This document shows positions 11,259 to 23,753 of a DNA stretch of 64,000 bases, piece by piece. This DNA is from Ehretia macrophylla (taxonomy: Eukaryota > Streptophyta > Magnoliopsida > Boraginales > Ehretiaceae). How positions within the stretch are numbered: position 1 is the first letter of the stretch; each line of letters opens with the position of its first letter. A program made the position numbers and the translations under genes. The stretch lies in the NCBI GenBank assembly GCA_037974665.1, contig CM075775.1, forward strand, positions 68,682,945 to 68,746,944, in the 5' to 3' direction. The notes under the pieces were generated by a model. The model saw only the letters and a program-made list of their open reading frames with translations, ran no database searches and had not been told where the DNA came from.

Positions 11259-11378
11259 GGGTGCGATCATACCAGCACAAATGCACTGGATCCCATCAGA
11301 ACTCCGAAATTAAGCGTGCTTGGGCGAGAGTAGTACTAGGATGGGTGACCCCCTGGGAAGTCCTCGTGTTGCACCCCC
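11259..11378 (+). rRNA. 5S rRNA: 5S rRNA gene copy 11
   Basis: Changes: T21A, C29T, G51A. From position 52 on it matches the consensus. Confidence 0.95.
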
Positions 11379-11936
11379 TTTTCAATTTTTTTTGCCCTGG
11401 TTAGGGTTGCCAAGATACTTTATCCACCAAATCTCTATTACCGAATCCCACGGAACATTGGGCAAGACAACTTCGCTTCACGTAGAGGCCGATCCCGTAA
11501 ACCGAGGGCGTAGGGTTTATGACCAGGTCTCCGTCGCTGCGGTGCCCATAACTTTTGATCCGTAAGGAGTTACGCGGCGCACTGCATAATGTTGCAAAGC
11601 TCTTTGAGTGCTATACGACGAGAACAGCCAGCTTGTTCGCTGTGCCCAATTTTGGAGCCCAAAATCGAACGTTTTCATCAGTTTCAGGCCACTATTGATC
11701 TTTTGCTCTGTTTTACCATCCCAGATTGAACATCGTGATCTGTTAAAAGGATGACAACCTGACTCGCGGGACATCATAGGGCCCTACAACGTGTCGATAT
11801 CACGTCTTACGAGGATGCTGCGTTGTTGAAGCGGATGGGTTGTCATTAAGCCCATTGGGCTTTTTGAATAAAACCATCTCTCTAGGCTGGGACTGTGAAC
11901 CGTTAACACATATAGGAATTGTGCCCTCAACATGAC

Positions 11937-12056
11937 GGGTGCGATCATACCAGCACTAATGCACTGGATCCCATCAAAACTCCGAAGTTAAGCGTGCTTG
12001 GGCGAGAGTAGTACTAAGACGGGGGACCCCCTGGGAAGCCCTCGTGTTGCACCTTT
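11937..12056 (+). pseudogene. 5S rRNA: 5S rRNA copy 12, probable pseudogene
   Basis: Changes: C29T, G41A; box C reads AGACGGGGGA (G81A, T84C, T88G), and T103C. The 3' end reads CACCTTTATC, so the terminal stem is short and the first TTTT terminator is lost, though a T8 run remains downstream. Confidence 0.85.
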
Positions 12057-12614
12057 ATCAATTTTTTTTCCCCTGGTTAGGGTTGCCAAGATACTTTATC
12101 CATAGATTATCTATTACCGAATTCCACGGAACTTTGGGCAAGACAACTTCGCTTCACATAGTGGCGAAGCTCGTAAACCGAGGGCGTAGGGTTTCTGACC
12201 AGGTCTCCGTCGCTCCGGTGCCCATAACTTTTGATCCGTAAGGAGTTACGCAGCGTATATCATACTGTTGCGAAGCTCACTGAGAGCTCTACGACAGGGT
12301 GGGTAGCCAGCTTGCTTGCTGTGCCCCTTTTTGGTGCGCAAAATCGAACGTTTTGATCAGTTTCTGGCCACTTTTCTTCTTTTACCCTTTTTTTTGGTAC
12401 TAGATCGTACGTCGCGAGCTATTAAAAGGACGACAACCTGACTTGCGGTACATCAGAGGGCCCTACAACGTGTCGATATCACGTCTTGCGAGGATGCTAC
12501 GTTGTTGAAGCGGATGGGTTATCGTTAAGCCCATTGGGCCTTTTGAATGGGCCATCTCTCTAGGCTGGCATTATGAACCGTTAACCCATATAGGAATTGT
12601 GCCCTCAACATGAC

Positions 12615-12734
12615 GGGTGCGATCATACCAGCACTAACGCACCGGATCCCATCAGAACTCCGAAGTTAAGCGTGCTTGGGCGAGAGTAGTACAAGGATGG
12701 GTGCCCCCTTGGGAAGTCCTCGTGTTCCACCCCA
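12615..12734 (+). rRNA. 5S rRNA: 5S rRNA gene copy 13 (degenerate)
   Basis: Changes: T24C, T79A, A90C, C95T, G113C, C120A. The T79A and A90C changes flank and end box C. Confidence 0.9.
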
Positions 12735-13289
12735 TTTTCAATTTTTTTTGCCCTGGTTAGGGTTGCCAAGATACTTTATCCACCAAATCTCTATTACCGA
12801 ATCCCACTGAACATTGGGCAAGACAACTTCGCTTCACATAGAGGCCGAGCTCGCAAACCGAAGGCGTAGGGTTTGTGACCAGGTCTCCGTCGCTGTGGTG
12901 CCCATAACTTTTGATCCGTAAGGAGTTACGCGGCGCACAGCATACCGTTACAAAGCACTGTAAGAGCTCTAAGATTGGGGCAGCTAGCTTGCTCGCTGTG
13001 ACAGTTTTTGAGCCAAAATCGAACGTTTTCATCAGTTTCAGGCCACCTTTCTTCTTTTGCTCTATTTTTTCGTCCCGGATCGTAAGTCGTGAGCTGTTAA
13101 AAGGATGAGAACCTGACTCGCGGGACATCAGAGGGCCCTACAATGTGTCGACATCACGTCTTGTGAAGATGCTGCGTTGTTGAAACGAATGGTTTGTCGT
13201 TAAGCCCATTGGGCCTTTTGAATGGGCCATCTTTCTAGGCTGGGACTATGAACCGTTAACACATATAGGAATTGTGCCCTCAACATGAC

Positions 13290-13409
13290 GGGTCCGATCA
13301 TACCAGCACGAATGCACCGGATCCCACCAGAACTCCGAAGATAAGCTTGCTTGGGTGAGAGTAGTACTAGGATGGGTGACCCCTTGGGAAGTCCTCGTGT
13401 TGCACCCCC
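13290..13409 (+). rRNA. 5S rRNA: 5S rRNA gene copy 14 (box A altered)
   Basis: Changes: G5C, T21G, T38C, T52A and G58T (box A), C67T, C95T. Confidence 0.91.
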
Positions 13410-13966
13410 TTTTCAATTTTTTTTGCCCTGGTTAGGGTTGCCAAGATACTTTATCCACCAAATCTCTATTACCGAATCACACGGAACATTAGGCAAGACA
13501 ACTTTGCTTCACATAGAGGCCAGGCCCGCAAACCGAGGGCGTAGGGTTTGTGACCAGGTCTACGTTGCTCCGGTGCCCATAACCTTTGATCCGTAAGGAG
13601 TTACGTAGCGCACCGCATACTGTTGCAAAGCTCTCTGAGAGCTCTACGACGGGGGCAGCTAGCTTGCTCGTTGTGCCCATTTTTGGAGACCAAAATCGAA
13701 CATTTTCATCAATTTTAGGCCACTTTTCTTCTTTTGCTCTGTTTTTCCGTCCCGAATCGTACGTCGTGAGCTGTTAAAAGGACGACAACTTGACTCGCGG
13801 GACATCAGAAGGCCTTACAACGTGTCAATATCACGTCTTGCGAGGATGCTGCATTGTTGAAGAAGATGGGTTGTCGTTAAGCCCATTGGGCCTTTTGAAT
13901 GGGCCATCTCTCTAGGCTGGGTCTGGGAACCGTTAACACATATAGGAATTGTGCCCTCAACATGAT

Positions 13967-14086
13967 GGGTGCGATCATACCTGCACTAACGCACCGAATC
14001 CCATCTAAATTCCGAAGTTAAGCATGTTTGGGCGAGAGTAGTACTCGGATGGGTGACCCCCTGGGAAGTCCTCGTGTTGCACCCCC
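13967..14086 (+). rRNA. 5S rRNA: 5S rRNA gene copy 15 (degenerate)
   Basis: Changes: A16T, T24C, G31A, A40T, G41A, C44T, G58A, C61T, A80C. G58A with C61T in box A also occurs in copy 18, three units on. Confidence 0.9.
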
Positions 14087-14641
14087 TTTTCAATTTTTAT
14101 TGCCCTGGTTAGGGTTGCCAAGATACTTTATACACCAAATCTCTATTACCGATTCTCACGGAACATTGGGCAAGACAACTTCGCTTAACGTAGAGGTCGA
14201 GCCCGCAAACCGAGGGCGCAGGGTTTGTGACCAGGTCACCGTCGCTCCGGTGCCCATAACTTTTGATCCATAAGGAGTTACGCAGCGCACGGCATACCAT
14301 TGCAAAGCTCTCTAAGACTCTACGACAGGGGCAACAGGCTTGCTCGCTGTGCCCTTTTTGGAGCCAAAAATCGAACGTTTTCATCAGTTTCGGGCCACTT
14401 TTCTTCTTTTGACCTATTTTTTCACCCAGGATCATACGTCGTGAGTTGTTAAAAGGACGACAACATGGCTCACGGTACATCAGAGGGCCCTACAACATGT
14501 CGATATCACTTCTTGCGAGGATGCTACGTTGTTGAAGCAGATGGGTTATCGTTAAGCCCATTGGGCCTTTTGAATGGGCCATCTCTCTAGGCTGGCACTG
14601 TGAACCGTTAACACATATAAGAATTGTGTCCTTAACATGAC

Positions 14642-14761
14642 GAGTTCAATCATACCAGCACTAATGCACCGGATCCCATCAGAACTCCGAAGTTAAGCGT
14701 GCTTGGGCGAGAGTAGTACTATGATGGGTGACCCCCTAGGAAGTCCTCGTGTTGCACCCCC
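14642..14761 (+). rRNA. 5S rRNA: 5S rRNA gene copy 16
   Basis: Changes: G2A, G5T, G7A (three in the 5' half of the terminal stem), G81T (box C), G97A. Confidence 0.91.
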
Positions 14762-15318
14762 TTTTCAATTTTTTTTGCCCTGGTTAGGGTTGCCAAGATA
14801 TTTTATCCACCAAATCTCTATTACCGAATCCCACGGAACATTGGGCAAGAGAACTTCGCTTCACGTAGAAGCCGAGCCCGCAAACCAAGGGCGTAGGGTT
14901 TGCGACGTGGTCTCCGTCTCTCCGGTGCCCATAACTTTTGATCCGTAAGGAGTTACGCGGCGCACAGCATACCATTGCAAAGCTCTTTGAGAGCTCTACA
15001 ACGGGGGCAGCCAGCTTGCTCGCTGTGCCCAATTTTGGAGCTGAAAATCGAACGTTTTCATCAGTTTCAGGCCACTTTTGTTCTTTTGCTCTATTTTTCC
15101 GTCCCAGATCGTACGTCGTTAGCTGTTAAAAGGACGACAACCTGACTCGCGGGACATCAGAGGGCCCTACAATGTGTTGATATCATGTATTACGAGGATG
15201 CTGTGTTGTTGAAGCGGATGGGTTGTCGTTAAGCCCATTGGGCCCTTTGAATGGGCCATCTCTCTAGGCTGGGACTGTGAACCGTTAACAGAAATAGGAA
15301 TTGGGCCCTCAACATGAC

Positions 15319-15438
15319 GGGTGCGATCATACCAGCAATAATGCATCGGATACCATCAGAACTCCGAACTTAAGCGTGCTTGGGCGAGAGTAGTACTAGG
15401 ATGGGTGTCCCCCTGGGAAGTCCTCGTGTTGCACCCCC
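15319..15438 (+). rRNA. 5S rRNA: 5S rRNA gene copy 17
   Basis: Changes: C20A, C28T, C34A, G51C, A90T (end of box C). Confidence 0.92.
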
Positions 15439-15993
15439 TTTTAAGTTTTTTTTGCCCCGGTTAGGGTTGCCAAGATACTTTATCCACAAATTCTCTATTA
15501 CCGAATCCCACGTGACATTGGGCAAGACAACTTCGCTTCACGTAGAGGCCGAGCCCATAAACCGAGGGCGTAGGGTTTGTTACCAGGTCTCCGTCGCTAT
15601 GGTGCCCATAATATTGATCCATAAGGAGTTACGCAGTGCCCCGCTTACTGTTGCAAGGCTCTCTGAGAGCTCTATGACGGGGGCAGCTAGCTTGCTCATT
15701 GTGCCCGTTTTTGGAGCCCAAAATCGAACGTTTTTATCAGTTTCAAGCCACTTTTCTTCTTTTGCTCTGTTTTTTCGTCCAGGATCGTACGTCGTGAGCT
15801 GTAAAAAGGACGACAACTTGACTCGCGGGACATCAGAGGGCCCTACAACGGGTCGATATCACGTCTTGCGAGGATGCTTCGTGTTGAAGCTGATGGGTTG
15901 TCGTTAAGCCCATTGGACCTTTTGAATGGGCCATCTCTCTAGGCTGGGTCTGTGAACCGTTAACAAATATAGGAATTGTGCCCTCAACATGAC

Positions 15994-16113
15994 GGGTACT
16001 ATTATACCAGCATTAATGCACCGTATCCCATCTGAACTCCGAAGTTAAGCATGTTTGGGCGAGATTAGTACTAGGATGGGTGACCCCCTGGGAAGTCCTC
16101 GTGTTGTACCCCC
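15994..16113 (+). rRNA. 5S rRNA: 5S rRNA gene copy 18 (degenerate)
   Basis: Changes: G5A, G7T, C10T, C20T, G31T, A40T, G58A, C61T, G72T, C114T. Ten changes in stem and control positions make it a likely pseudogene despite normal length. Confidence 0.88.
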
Positions 16114-16670
16114 TTTTCAATTTTTTTTGTCCTGGTTAGGGTTGCCAAGATACTTTATCCACCAAATCTCTATTACCGAATCCTACTGAACATTGGGCAA
16201 GACAACTTCGCTTCACGTAGAGGCCGGGCCCACAAACCGAGGGCGTAGGGTTTGTGACCTGGTCTCCGTCACTCCGGTGCCCATAACTTTTGATCCGTAA
16301 GGAGTTACGCAGCGCACAACATACGGTTGCAAAGCTCTCTAAGAGTTCTATGACAAGGGCAGCGAGCTTGCTCGTTGTACCCATTTTTGGAGCCCAAAAT
16401 CGAACGTTTTCATCTGTTTCAGGCCACTTTTCTTCTTTTGACCAATTTTTTCATCCCGGATCATACGTCGTGTGTTGTGAAAAGGACGACAACCTGACTT
16501 GCGGTACATCAGAGGGCAGTACAATGTGTCCATATCACGTCTTGTGAGGATGCAGCGTTGTTGAAGCGGAAGGGTTGTCGTTAAGCCCATTGGGTCTTTT
16601 GAATGGGCCATCTCTCTAGGCTGGCACTGTGAACCGTTATCACATATAAGAATTGTGCCCTTAACATGAC

Positions 16671-16790
16671 AGGTGCGATCATACCAGCACTAATGCACCG
16701 GATCCCATCAGAACTCCGAAGTTAAGCGTGCTTGTGCGAGAGTAGTACTAGGATGGGTAACCCCCTGGGAAGTCCTTGTGCTGCACCCCC
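16671..16790 (+). rRNA. 5S rRNA: 5S rRNA gene copy 19
   Basis: Changes: G1A, G65T, G89A (box C), C107T, T111C. The first base is the start-site nucleotide. Confidence 0.92.
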
Positions 16791-17346
16791 TTTTCAATTT
16801 TTTTTGCCCTGGTTATGGTTGCCAAGATACTTTATCCACCAAATCTCTATTACCGAATCCCACGGAACATTAGGCAAGACAACATCGCTTCACGTAGAGG
16901 CCGGGACCGCAAACTGAGAGCGTAGGGTTTGTGGCCAGGTCTCCATCCCTCTGGTGCCCATAACTTTTGATCCGTAAGGAGTTACGCGGCGCACACCATA
17001 CCGTTACGAAGCTCTCTAGGAGCTCTACGACGGGGGCAGCTAGCTTGCTTGCTGTTCCCCTTTCTGGAGCCCAAAATTGAACATTTTTATCAGTTTCAGG
17101 CCACTTTTCTTCTTTTGCTATGGTTTTTCGTCCCGGATCATACGTCGTGAGCTGTTAAAAGGATGACAACCTGACTCGCGGGACATCAGAGGGCCCTACA
17201 ACATTTCGATATCATGTCTTCCGAGGATACCGCGTTGTGGAAGCGGATGGGTTGTCGTTAAGCCCATTGGGCCTTTTGAATAGCCACCTCTCTAGGCTGG
17301 CACCGTCACCCGTTAACACATATAGGAATTGTCCCCTCAACGTGAC

Positions 17347-17466
17347 GGGTGCGATCATACCAGCACTAATGCACCGGATCCCATCAGAACTCCGAAGTTA
17401 AGCGTGCTTGGGCTAGAGTAGTACTAGGATGGGTGAACCCCTAGGAAGTCCTCGTGTTGCACCCCC
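17347..17466 (+). rRNA. 5S rRNA: 5S rRNA gene copy 20
   Basis: The first 67 bases match the consensus. Then G68T (intermediate element), C91A, G97A. Confidence 0.94.
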
Positions 17467-18023
17467 TTTTCAATTTTTTTTGCCCTGGTTAGGGTTGCCA
17501 AGATACTTTATCCACCAAATCTCTATTACCGAATCCCACGGAACATTGGGCGACACAACTTCGCTTCGCGTAGAGGCCAGGCCCGCAAACCGAGGGCGTA
17601 GGGTTTGTGACCAGGTCTACGTCGCTCCGGTGCCCATAACCTTTGATCCGTAAGGAGTTAAGCATTGCACCGCATACTGTTGCAAAGCTCTCTGAGAGCT
17701 CTATGACGGGGGCAGCTTGCTTGCTCGTTGTGCCCGTTTTTGGAGCCCAAAATCGAACGTTTTCAACAGTTTCTGGCCTTTTTTCTTCTTTTGCTCTGTT
17801 TTTCCGTCCAGGATCGTACATCGTGAGCTGTTAAAAGGATGACAACTTGACTCGCGGGACATCAGAGGGCCCTACAACGTGTCGATATCATGTCTTGTGA
17901 GGATGCTGCATTGTTGAAGCGGATGGGTTGTCATTAAGCCCATTGGGCCTTTTGAATGGGCCATCTCTCTAGGATGGGACTGTGAACCGTTAACACATAT
18001 AGGAATTGTGCCCTCAACATGAC

Positions 18024-18143
18024 GGGGGCGATCATACCAGCACTAATGCACCGGATTCAATCAGAACTCCAAAGTTAAGCGTGCTTAGGCGAGAGTAATA
18101 CTAGGATGGGTGACCCCCTGGGAAGTCCTCGTGTTGCACCCCC
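18024..18143 (+). rRNA. 5S rRNA: 5S rRNA gene copy 21
   Basis: Changes: T4G, C34T, C36A, G48A, G64A, G75A. Box C and the 3' third are consensus. Confidence 0.92.
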
Positions 18144-18700
18144 TTTTCTTTTTTTTTTGCCCTGGTTAGGGTTGCCAAGATACATTATCCACAAAATCTC
18201 TATTACCGAATCTCACGGAATATTGGGCAAGACAACTTCACTTCACATAGAGGCGGAGCCCGCAAACCGAGGGCATAGGGTTTGTGACCAGGTCTACGTC
18301 GCTCCGGTGCCCATAACTTTTGATCCGTAAGGAGTTACGCGGCGCACAGCATACCGTTACAAAGCTCTCTGAGAGCTCTACGATGGTGGCAGCTAGATTG
18401 CTCACTGTGGTAGTTTTTGGAGCCCAAAATTGACCATTTTCATCAGTTTCAGGCCACTTTTGTTCTTTTGCTCTATTTTTCAAACCCGGATCGTACGTCG
18501 TGAGCTGTTAAAAGGACGACAACCTGACTCGCGGGACATCAGAGGGCCCTACAATGTGTCGATATCATGTCTTGGGAGGATGCTGCATTGTTGAAGCGGA
18601 TGGGTTGTCGTTAAGCCCATTGGGCCTTTTGAATGGGCCATCTCTCTAGGCTGGGACTGTGAGCCGTTAACACAAATAGGAATTGTGCTCTCAACATGAT

Positions 18701-18820
18701 GGGTGCGATCATACCAGCACTAATACACCGGATCCCATCAGAACTCCGAATTTGAGCGTGCTTGGGCGAGAGTAGTACTAGGATGGGTGACCCCCCGGGA
18801 AGTCCTCGTGTTGCACCCCA
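18701..18820 (+). rRNA. 5S rRNA: 5S rRNA gene copy 22
   Basis: Changes: G25A, G51T and A54G (box A reads TTTGAGCG), T96C, C120A. G51T with A54G recurs in copy 33 at 25739. Confidence 0.92.
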
Positions 18821-19378
18821 TTTTCAATTTTTTTTTCTCCTGGTTAGGGTGGCCAAGATACTTTATCCACCAAATCTCGATTACCGAATCCCACGGAACA
18901 TTGGGCAACACAACTTCGTTCCACGTAGAGGCTTAGCCCTCAAATCGAGGGCGTAGGGTTTGTGACCAGGTCTCCGTCGCTCCGGTGCCCATAACTTTTG
19001 ATCCGTAAGGAGTTACGCGGCGCACAGCATACCGTTGCAAAGCTCTCTGAGAGCTCTACGACGGGGGCAGCTAGCTTGCTCGCATTGCCCCTTTTTGGAG
19101 TCCAAAATTGAACGTTTTCATCAGTTTCAGGCCACTTTTCTTCTTTAGCTCTGTTTTTTCGTCTCGGATCGTACGTCGTGAGCTGTTAAAAGGACGACAA
19201 CCTGACTCGTGGGACATCAGAGGGCCTTACAACGTGTCGATATCACATCTTGCGTGGATTCTGTGTTGTTGAAGTGGATGGGTTGTCGTTAAGCCGATTG
19301 GGCCTTTTGAATAGGCCATCTCTCTAGGCTGGGACTGTTAACCGTTAACACATATAGGAATTGTGCCCTCAACATGGC

Positions 19379-19497
19379 GGTTGCGATCATACCAGCACTA
19401 ATGCACCGGATCCCATCAGAACTCGAAGTTAAGCGTGCATGGCAGAGAGTGGTACTAGGATGGGCGACCCCCTCTGAAGTCCTCGTCTTGCACCCCC
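19379..19497 (+). rRNA. 5S rRNA: 5S rRNA gene copy 23 (119 nt, degenerate)
   Basis: One C is missing at 46-47. Also G3T, T62A, G66C, C67A, A74G, T88C, G97C, G98T, G110C. The region between box A and box C is the most altered in the array, so this is a likely pseudogene. Confidence 0.87.
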
Positions 19498-20054
19498 TTT
19501 TCAATTTTTTTTGCCCTGGTTAGGGTTGCCAAGATACTTTATCCACCAAATCTCTATTACCGAATCCCACGAAAGATTGGGCAAGACAATTTCGCTTCAC
19601 GTAGAGGCCAGGCCCGCAAACCAAGGGCGTAGGGTTTGTGACCAGGTCTCCGTTGCTCTGGTGCCCATAACTTTTGATCCGTAAGGAGTTACGCTGCGTG
19701 CAGCATAACGTTGCAAAGCTCTCTGAGAGCTCTACGAAAGGGGCAGCAAGCTTGCTCGCTGTGCCCCTTTTTGGAGCCCCAAATCAAACGTTTTCATCAG
19801 TTTCAAGCCACTTTTCTTCTTTTTCTCTATTTTTCCGTCCCAAATCCTAGGTCGTGAGCTATTAAAAGGACGATAACCTGACTCGCGGGACATCAAATCG
19901 CCCCACAACGTGTCGATATCACGTCTTGCGAGGATGCTGCGTTGTTGAAGCGGATGGGTTGTCGTTAAGCCCATTGGGCCTTTTGAATGGGCCATCTCTC
20001 TAGGCTGGGACTATGAACCGTTAATACATATAGGAATTGTGCTCTCAACATGAC

Positions 20055-20174
20055 GGGTGCAATCATACCAGCACTAATGCACCGGATCCCATCAGAACTC
20101 CGAAGTTAAGCGTGCTTGGGCGAGAGTAGTACTAGGATGGGTGACCCCCTGGGAAGTCCTCGTGTTGCACCCCC
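20055..20174 (+). rRNA. 5S rRNA: 5S rRNA gene copy 24 (near consensus)
   Basis: A single change, G7A. All control boxes are intact, as are the TATA-like ATATAG at -27 and the downstream TTTT. One of the best candidates for an active gene. Confidence 0.97.
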
Positions 20175-20729
20175 TTTTCAATTTTTTTTGCCCTGGTTAG
20201 GGTTGCCAAGATACTTTAACCACCAAATCTCTATTAGCGAATCCCACGGAACATTGGGCAAGAGAACTTCGCTTCACGTAATGGCCGGGCCCACAAACTG
20301 AGGGCGTAGGGTTTGTAACCAGGTCTCCGTCGCTCCGGTGCACATAACTTTTGATCCGTAAGGAGTTACGCAACGCACATCATAACGTTGCAAAGCTCTC
20401 TACGAGCTCTACGACAGGGGCAGCAAGCTTGCTTGTTGTGCCCTTTTTGGAGCCCAAAATCGAACGTTTTCATTAGTTTTAGGCCACTTTTCTCCTTTTT
20501 CTCTGTTTTTCTGTCCCAGATCGTACTTCATGAGCTGTTAAAAGGACGACAACCTGACTTGTTGGACATCAGAGGGCCCTACAACGTGTCGATATCACGT
20601 CTTGTGAGGATACTGCGTTGTTGAAGCGGATGGGTTGTCGTTAAGCCCATTGGGCCTTTTGAATGGGCATCTCTCTAGGCTGGGACTGTGAACCGTTAAC
20701 ACATATAGGAATTGTGCTCTCAATGTGAC

Positions 20730-20849
20730 GGGTGCGATCATACCAGCACTATTGCACCAGATCCCATCAGAACACCGAAGTTAAGCGTGCTTGGGCAAGA
20801 GTAGTACTAGGATGGGTGACCCCCTGGGAAGTCCTCGTGTTGCACCCTC
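20730..20849 (+). rRNA. 5S rRNA: 5S rRNA gene copy 25
   Basis: Changes: A23T, G30A, T45A, G68A, C119T. The usual TTTT directly after the gene is broken to TCTCTTC. Confidence 0.92.
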
Positions 20850-21406
20850 TCTTCAATTTTTTTTGCCGTGGTTAGGGTTGGCAAGATACTTTATCCACCA
20901 AATCTCTATTACCGAATCGTACAAAACATTGGGCAAGACAACTTTGCTTCACGTAGAGGCAGGGCCTGCAAACCGAGGGCATAGGGTTTGTGACCAGGTC
21001 TCCGACGCTCGGGTGCCCATAACTTTTGATCCGTAAGGAGTTACGCAGTGCACAGCATACCGTTGCGAAGCTTTCTGCGAGATCTACGACAAAGGCAGCT
21101 AGCTTGCTCGATGGGCCTGTTTTTTGAGCCCAAAATCGAACGTTTTCATCAGTTTCAGGCCACTTTTCTTCTTTATCTTTGTTTTTCCGTCCCAGTTCGT
21201 ACGTCGTGAGCAGTGAAAAGGACGACAACCTGACTCGCGGGATATCAGAGGGCCCTACAACGTGTCGATATCACGTCTTGCGAGGATGCTGCGTTGTTGA
21301 AGCGGATGGGTTGTCGTTAAGCCCATCGGGCCTTTTGAATAGGCCATCTCTCTAGTCTGGGACTGTGAACCGTTAACACATATAGGAATTGTGCCCCCAA
21401 CATGAC

Positions 21407-21526
21407 GGGTGCGATCATACCAGCACTAATACACCGGATCCCATCAGAACTCCGAAGTTAAGCGTGCTTGGGCGAGAGTAGTACTAGGATGGGTGGCCCC
21501 TTGGGAAGTCCTCGTGTTGCACACCG
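21407..21526 (+). rRNA. 5S rRNA: 5S rRNA gene copy 26
   Basis: Changes: G25A, A90G, C95T, C117A, C120G. The last two disturb the 3' strand of the terminal stem. Confidence 0.91.
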
Positions 21527-22083
21527 TTTTCAATTTTTTTTGCCCTGGTTAGGGTTGCCAAGATACTTTATCCACCAAATCTCTATTACCGAATCCCACG
21601 GAACATTGGGCAAGACAACTTCGCTTAACGTAGAGGTCGGGCCCGCAAACCGAGGGCGTAGGGTTTGTGACCAGGTTTCCGTTGCTCCGGTGCCCATAAC
21701 TTTTGATCCGTAAGGAGTTACGCAGCGCACAACATAACATTGCAAAGTTCTCTGAGAGCTCTACGACAGGGGCAGCGAGCTTGCTCGCTGAGCCCAATTT
21801 TAGGGCCCAAAATCGAACGTTTTCATCAGTTTTAGGCCACTTTTCTTCTTTTTCTCTGTTTTTCCGTCCCAGATCGTATGTCGTGAGCTGTTAAAAGGAC
21901 GACAACCTGACTCGCAGGAATTCAGAGGGCCCTACAACGTGTCGATATCACGTCTTGTGAGGATGCTGCGTTGTTGAAGCGGATGGGTTATCGTTAAGCC
22001 CATTGGGCCTTTTGAATGGGCCATCTCTCTAGTCTGGGACTGTGAACCGTTAACACATATAGGAATTGTGCTCTCAACATGAC

Positions 22084-22203
22084 GGGTGCGATCATACCAG
22101 CACTAATGCACCAGATCCCATCAGAACTCCGAATTTAAGCGTGCTTGGGCGAGAGTAGTACTAGGATGGGTGACCCCCTGGGAAGTCCTCGTGTTGCACC
22201 CCC
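22084..22203 (+). rRNA. 5S rRNA: 5S rRNA gene copy 27
   Basis: Two changes, G30A and G51T. Its downstream spacer is the shortened one that fuses directly to copy 28. Confidence 0.95.
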
Positions 22204-22410
22204 TTTTCAATTTTTTTTGCCCTGGTTAGGGTTGCCAAGATACTTTATCCACCAAATCTCTATTACCGAATCCCACGGAACATTGGGCAAGACAACTTCG
22301 CTTCACGTAGAGGCCGGGCCTGCAAACCGAGGGCGTAGGGTTTGTGACCAGGTCTCCGTCGCTCCGGTGCCCATAACTTTTGATCCGTAAGGAGTTACGC
22401 AGCGCACAGC

Positions 22411-22520
22411 ATACCAGCACTAATGCACCGGATCCCATCAGAACTCCGAAGTTAAGCGTGCTTGGGTGAGAGTAGTACTAGGATGGGTGACCCCTTGGGA
22501 AGTCCTCGTGTTGCACCCCC
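22411..22520 (+). pseudogene. 5S rRNA: 5S rRNA copy 28, 5' truncated by spacer fusion
   Basis: Begins at gene position 10-11. The spacer sequence GCGCACAGCATACC runs straight into AGCACTAATG. CATACC occurs both in the spacer and in the gene (positions 10-15), so a 360-bp deletion at six bases of shared sequence made it. The first 9-10 bases, the start site and the -26 promoter are gone. The internal boxes are intact; only C67T and C95T differ. Confidence 0.93.
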
Positions 22521-23076
22521 TTTTCAATTTTTTTTGCCCTGGTTAGGGTTGCCAAGATACTTTATCCACCAAATCTCTATTACTGAATCCCACGGAACAT
22601 TGGGCAAGACAACTTCGCTTCACGTAGAGGTCGGGCCCGCAAACCGAGGCGTAGGGTTTATGACCAGGTCTCCGTCGCTCCGGTGCCTATAACTTTTGAT
22701 TCGTAAGGATTTACGCGGCGCACAGCATACCGTTGCAAAGCTCTCTCAGATATCTATGACAGGGGTAGCTAGCTTTCTCGGTGTGCCCATCTTTGGAGCC
22801 CAAAATCGAACACTTTCATCAATTTCAGGCCAATTTTCTTCTTTTGCTCTGTTTTTTCATCCTGGATCGTACGTCGTGAGCTGTTTAAAGGATGACAACC
22901 TGACTCGCGGGACATCAGAGGGCCCTACAGTGTGTCGATATCACGTCTTGCGAGGATGCTGCGTTGTTGAAGCGGATGGGTTGTCGTTAAGCCCATTGGG
23001 CCTTTTGAATGGGCCATCTCTTTAGGCTGGGACTGTGAACCGTTAACACATATAGAAATTGTGCCCTCAACATGAC

Positions 23077-23196
23077 GGGTGCGATCATACCAGCACTAAT
23101 GCACCGGTTCGCATCAGAACTCCGAAGTTAAGCGTGCTTGGGTGAGAATAGTACTAGGATGGGTGACCCCCTGGGAAGTCCTCGTTTTGCACCCCC
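23077..23196 (+). rRNA. 5S rRNA: 5S rRNA gene copy 29
   Basis: Changes: A32T, C35G, C67T, G72A, G110T. C67T is also in the neighbouring truncated copy 28. Confidence 0.92.
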
Positions 23197-23753
23197 TTTT
23201 CAATTTTTTTTGCCCTGGTTAGGGTTGCCAAGATACTTTATACACCAAATCTCTATTACTGAATACCACGAAATATTGGGCAAGACAACTTCTCTTTCCG
23301 TACAGGTCGGGCCTGCAAACCGAGGGCGTAGGGTTTTTGACCAGGTCTCCGTCGATCCGGTGCCCATAACTTTTGATTCGTAAGGAGTTACGCGGTGCAC
23401 AGCATACCGTTTCAAAGCTCCCTGACAGCTCTACGATGGGGGCATCCAGCTTGCTCGCTGTGCCCATTTTTGGAGCCCGAAATCGAACATTTTCATCAGT
23501 TTCAGACCACTTTTATTCTTTTGCTCTATTTTTCCGTCCCGGATCGTACGTCGTGAGCTGTTAAAAGGACGACAACCTGACTCACGGGACATTAGAGGGC
23601 CCTACAACGTGTCGATATCACATCTTACGAGGATGCTGCGTAGTTGAAGCAGATGGGTTGTCGTAAAGTCCATTGGGCCTTTTGAATGGGCCATCTCTCA
23701 AGGCTGGGACTGTGAACCGTTAACACATGTAGAAATTGTGCCCTGAACATGAC

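Noticed and set aside
22145..22390. An 81-residue open frame beginning inside the 5S gene, seen in most units on the + strand
   Set aside because: It starts at a TTG in the 5S gene and recurs only because the unit recurs. Stops and shifts appear freely between units, there is no codon-type conservation, and Pol III transcripts end at the T-run.
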